From Bdellovibrionales bacterium (GTDB lineage Bacteria; Bdellovibrionota; JAFGOL01): a stretch of 6,778 bases of DNA. The DNA is taken from the NCBI GenBank assembly GCA_022710165.1, contig JAKLHL010000078.1, forward strand, positions 1 through 6,778, written 5' to 3'. The notes beneath the pieces were generated by a model that was not told the DNA's origin, did not search any database, and saw nothing but the letters and a program-made list of their open reading frames with translations. The position numbers were made by a program, and so were the translations under genes. Shown piece by piece: positions 5,713-6,778 of this stretch (position 1 is the stretch's first letter; the number at the start of each line of letters is the position of its first letter).

Positions 5713-6778
5713 AGATAAAGATCTTTAAGAACAATAACCTTTTAAAAGAGTACGACATCTCTAAGGGCCTCTTTGTGCTGGGACGGTCAGAAGATTGTGA
5801 CATTTGTGTTCTCGACGATCTTATATCAAGGAAACATGTTGAGTTCAGGGCCATAGACGATAAAAATGTTGGTTTTACAAAGAAGAGCAAATTTGGCGAA
5901 CTGGCAAAGGATGGGGCCCCTGTTGAAGAGGGAAAACTTGTCGTCGGAGAAAGTTTGGATATCGGCGACATAAAAATAAGCTTTGGTGATGAAGATGCGG
6001 CAAAACCAAAGCAGCCAAAATCGGATTTTGAGCTCTTTACCATGAGCGTAGACTCTGATGCGGTGCCTGACCTTAAAGAACAGTTAGATGCTGTAAAAAA
6101 AGCCTCAGAGGAACTGGTTGAGGAAAAGGGGCCGGTCGTTGAGAAGAATATAGAAAAGGTAGAGGAAGTAACGCCTCCAGAAATAGACGAGAAAGCAGAA
6201 CCTAAGATCGAGGAGATAAAAAAAGAGGAGACTGTTGGTCACGCTCAAGGGGCTTTTGGGGACGAGACCATGGTAGGGCCTGCAAGGCTTTTGTACCAGC
6301 TCGTAGCGATAAGCGGCCCATATAAGGACAAGATGTTCCCTCTGGAAAAGGAATCGGTCACACTAGGCCGTTCTAACAAGGCTGGTGTTATCCTCGTAGA
6401 TGATCTTGTGTCCAGAGAACACGCAAGGATATACAGGCAGGGTGTAGATAGCCTGGTAGTAGACCTTAACAGCGCTAACGGTGTAAAGGTTAACGGGAAA
6501 AAGATCACTGATCCGGTGGTCTTAAGCAGCGGAGATATAGTAGAAATAGGTTCTTCTGCGTTCCGCTTCATGGCCATTAATCCGCAAGTTCAGTCGGTGA
6601 AGGGTGTTTCTGAAACATCATCTTATTCCAGATCAAAGCCTCCAGTCATAGAGAAAATAGCTGACCTTAGCGATACGCAGATAAGGAAAATAGAAAAATC
6701 ATACGGAATGGACGAAGAGGAAGGTAAAAAACCTAAACGCACACTGCTTATAATCATATTGGTGATCGTTGTACTTGG
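5709..6778 (+). CDS. Tandem-FHA membrane protein (3' truncated by window)
   Basis: The frame is open from the ATG in an ATGA overlap with the previous stop to the window end: 356 codons, no stop. AAGGG at 5694-5698 is a fitting ribosome binding site. The first FHA domain (about 1-95) keeps GR (25-26) and SRKH (40-43) but lacks the NG...NG signature; FG (62-63) and DG (68-69) stand at the matching places, so it is degenerate. A long Glu/Lys/Pro linker (about 96-185) ends in GDETMVGP (T187) just before the second FHA (about 193-290). That one is canonical: LGR (219-221), SREHA (235-239), NSANGVKVNG (254-263) and GDIVEIG (275-281). After a second linker, KKPKR (340-344) leads into a membrane helix beginning at about residue 345. 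The topology resembles the preceding protein, with FHA domains inside and an unseen C-terminal part probably outside. What that part is cannot be said. Confidence 0.88.
   Translation, partial: MKIKIFKNNNLLKEYDISKGLFVLGRSEDCDICVLDDLISRKHVEFRAIDDKNVGFTKKSKFGELAKDGAPVEEGKLVVGESLDIGDIKISFGDEDAAKPKQPKSDFELFTMSVDSDAVPDLKEQLDAVKKASEELVEEKGPVVEKNIEKVEEVTPPEIDEKAEPKIEEIKKEETVGHAQGAFGDETMVGPARLLYQLVAISGPYKDKMFPLEKESVTLGRSNKAGVILVDDLVSREHARIYRQGVDSLVVDLNSANGVKVNGKKITDPVVLSSGDIVEIGSSAFRFMAINPQVQSVKGVSETSSYSRSKPPVIEKIADLSDTQIRKIEKSYGMDEEEGKKPKRTLLIIILVIVVL

Noticed and set aside
6095..6224. Two in-phase A AAA AAA heptamers (6095-6101 and 6218-6224) in the tandem-FHA linker
   Set aside because: They lie in a Lys/Glu-rich linker and lack the AGAGG at 10 nt upstream. 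They also show that such heptamers are not rare here, which weakens the two frameshift candidates reported.
1..6778. CRISPR arrays, tRNA or rRNA genes, insertion sequences, attachment sites
   Set aside because: The window is almost wholly covered by recognised coding genes. I saw no repeat-spacer pattern, no transposase or terminal repeats, and no tRNA-like fold in the single 48-nt gap.

Overview
The window is bacterial and almost fully coding, with every gene on the plus strand. The codon style (frequent ATA for isoleucine, AGG/AGA for arginine) and the pairing of a DUF2344 protein with RNase G/E fit a deep-branching or uncultivated lineage (Nitrospirota, Omnitrophota or Margulisbacteria-like groups are examples). 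The sequence alone does not settle the taxonomy.

Region 1 (1-1859) is an RNA-metabolism pair. It holds the 3' end of a DUF2344 (radical SAM-linked) gene, overlapping by 23 nt a full-length rng/rne-family ribonuclease with both catalytic aspartates and the zinc-link cysteines. Region 2 (1860-1907) is the only real intergenic gap. It contains an AT-rich imperfect inverted repeat and a perfect TATAAT box placed so that the next message could be leaderless.

Region 3 (1908-6778, running off the end) is a tightly packed operon: tadC (inner-membrane platform protein of a Tad/Flp-type pilus or secretion system), a small DUF192 protein, and three consecutive membrane-anchored FHA proteins carrying four FHA domains between them. 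The first FHA protein looks like a receptor (FHA, TM, Cache-like sensor, TM, HAMP-like, PAS) with no enzymatic output. The second is FHA, TM, charged linker and TPR-like helices, with the TPR part predicted outside the cytoplasm. The third, cut by the window end, has a degenerate FHA, a long acidic linker, a canonical FHA and the start of a TM segment. Junctions are 4-nt ATGA overlaps, a 13-nt overlap or a 6-nt gap, so the genes are probably co-transcribed and partly translationally coupled.

The most interesting reading is a phosphothreonine-reading membrane module tied to a Tad-type machine. FHA domains in the cytoplasm would sense phosphorylated partners, while the outer segments sense or scaffold in the envelope. 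No kinase, phosphatase, TadA/CpaF ATPase, TadB or pilin lies in the window, so the link to pilus function is inferred from tadC and operon packing only. Two in-frame A-rich slippery heptamers, each with an identical AGAGGCT element at the same distance upstream, are flagged as speculative frameshift candidates.
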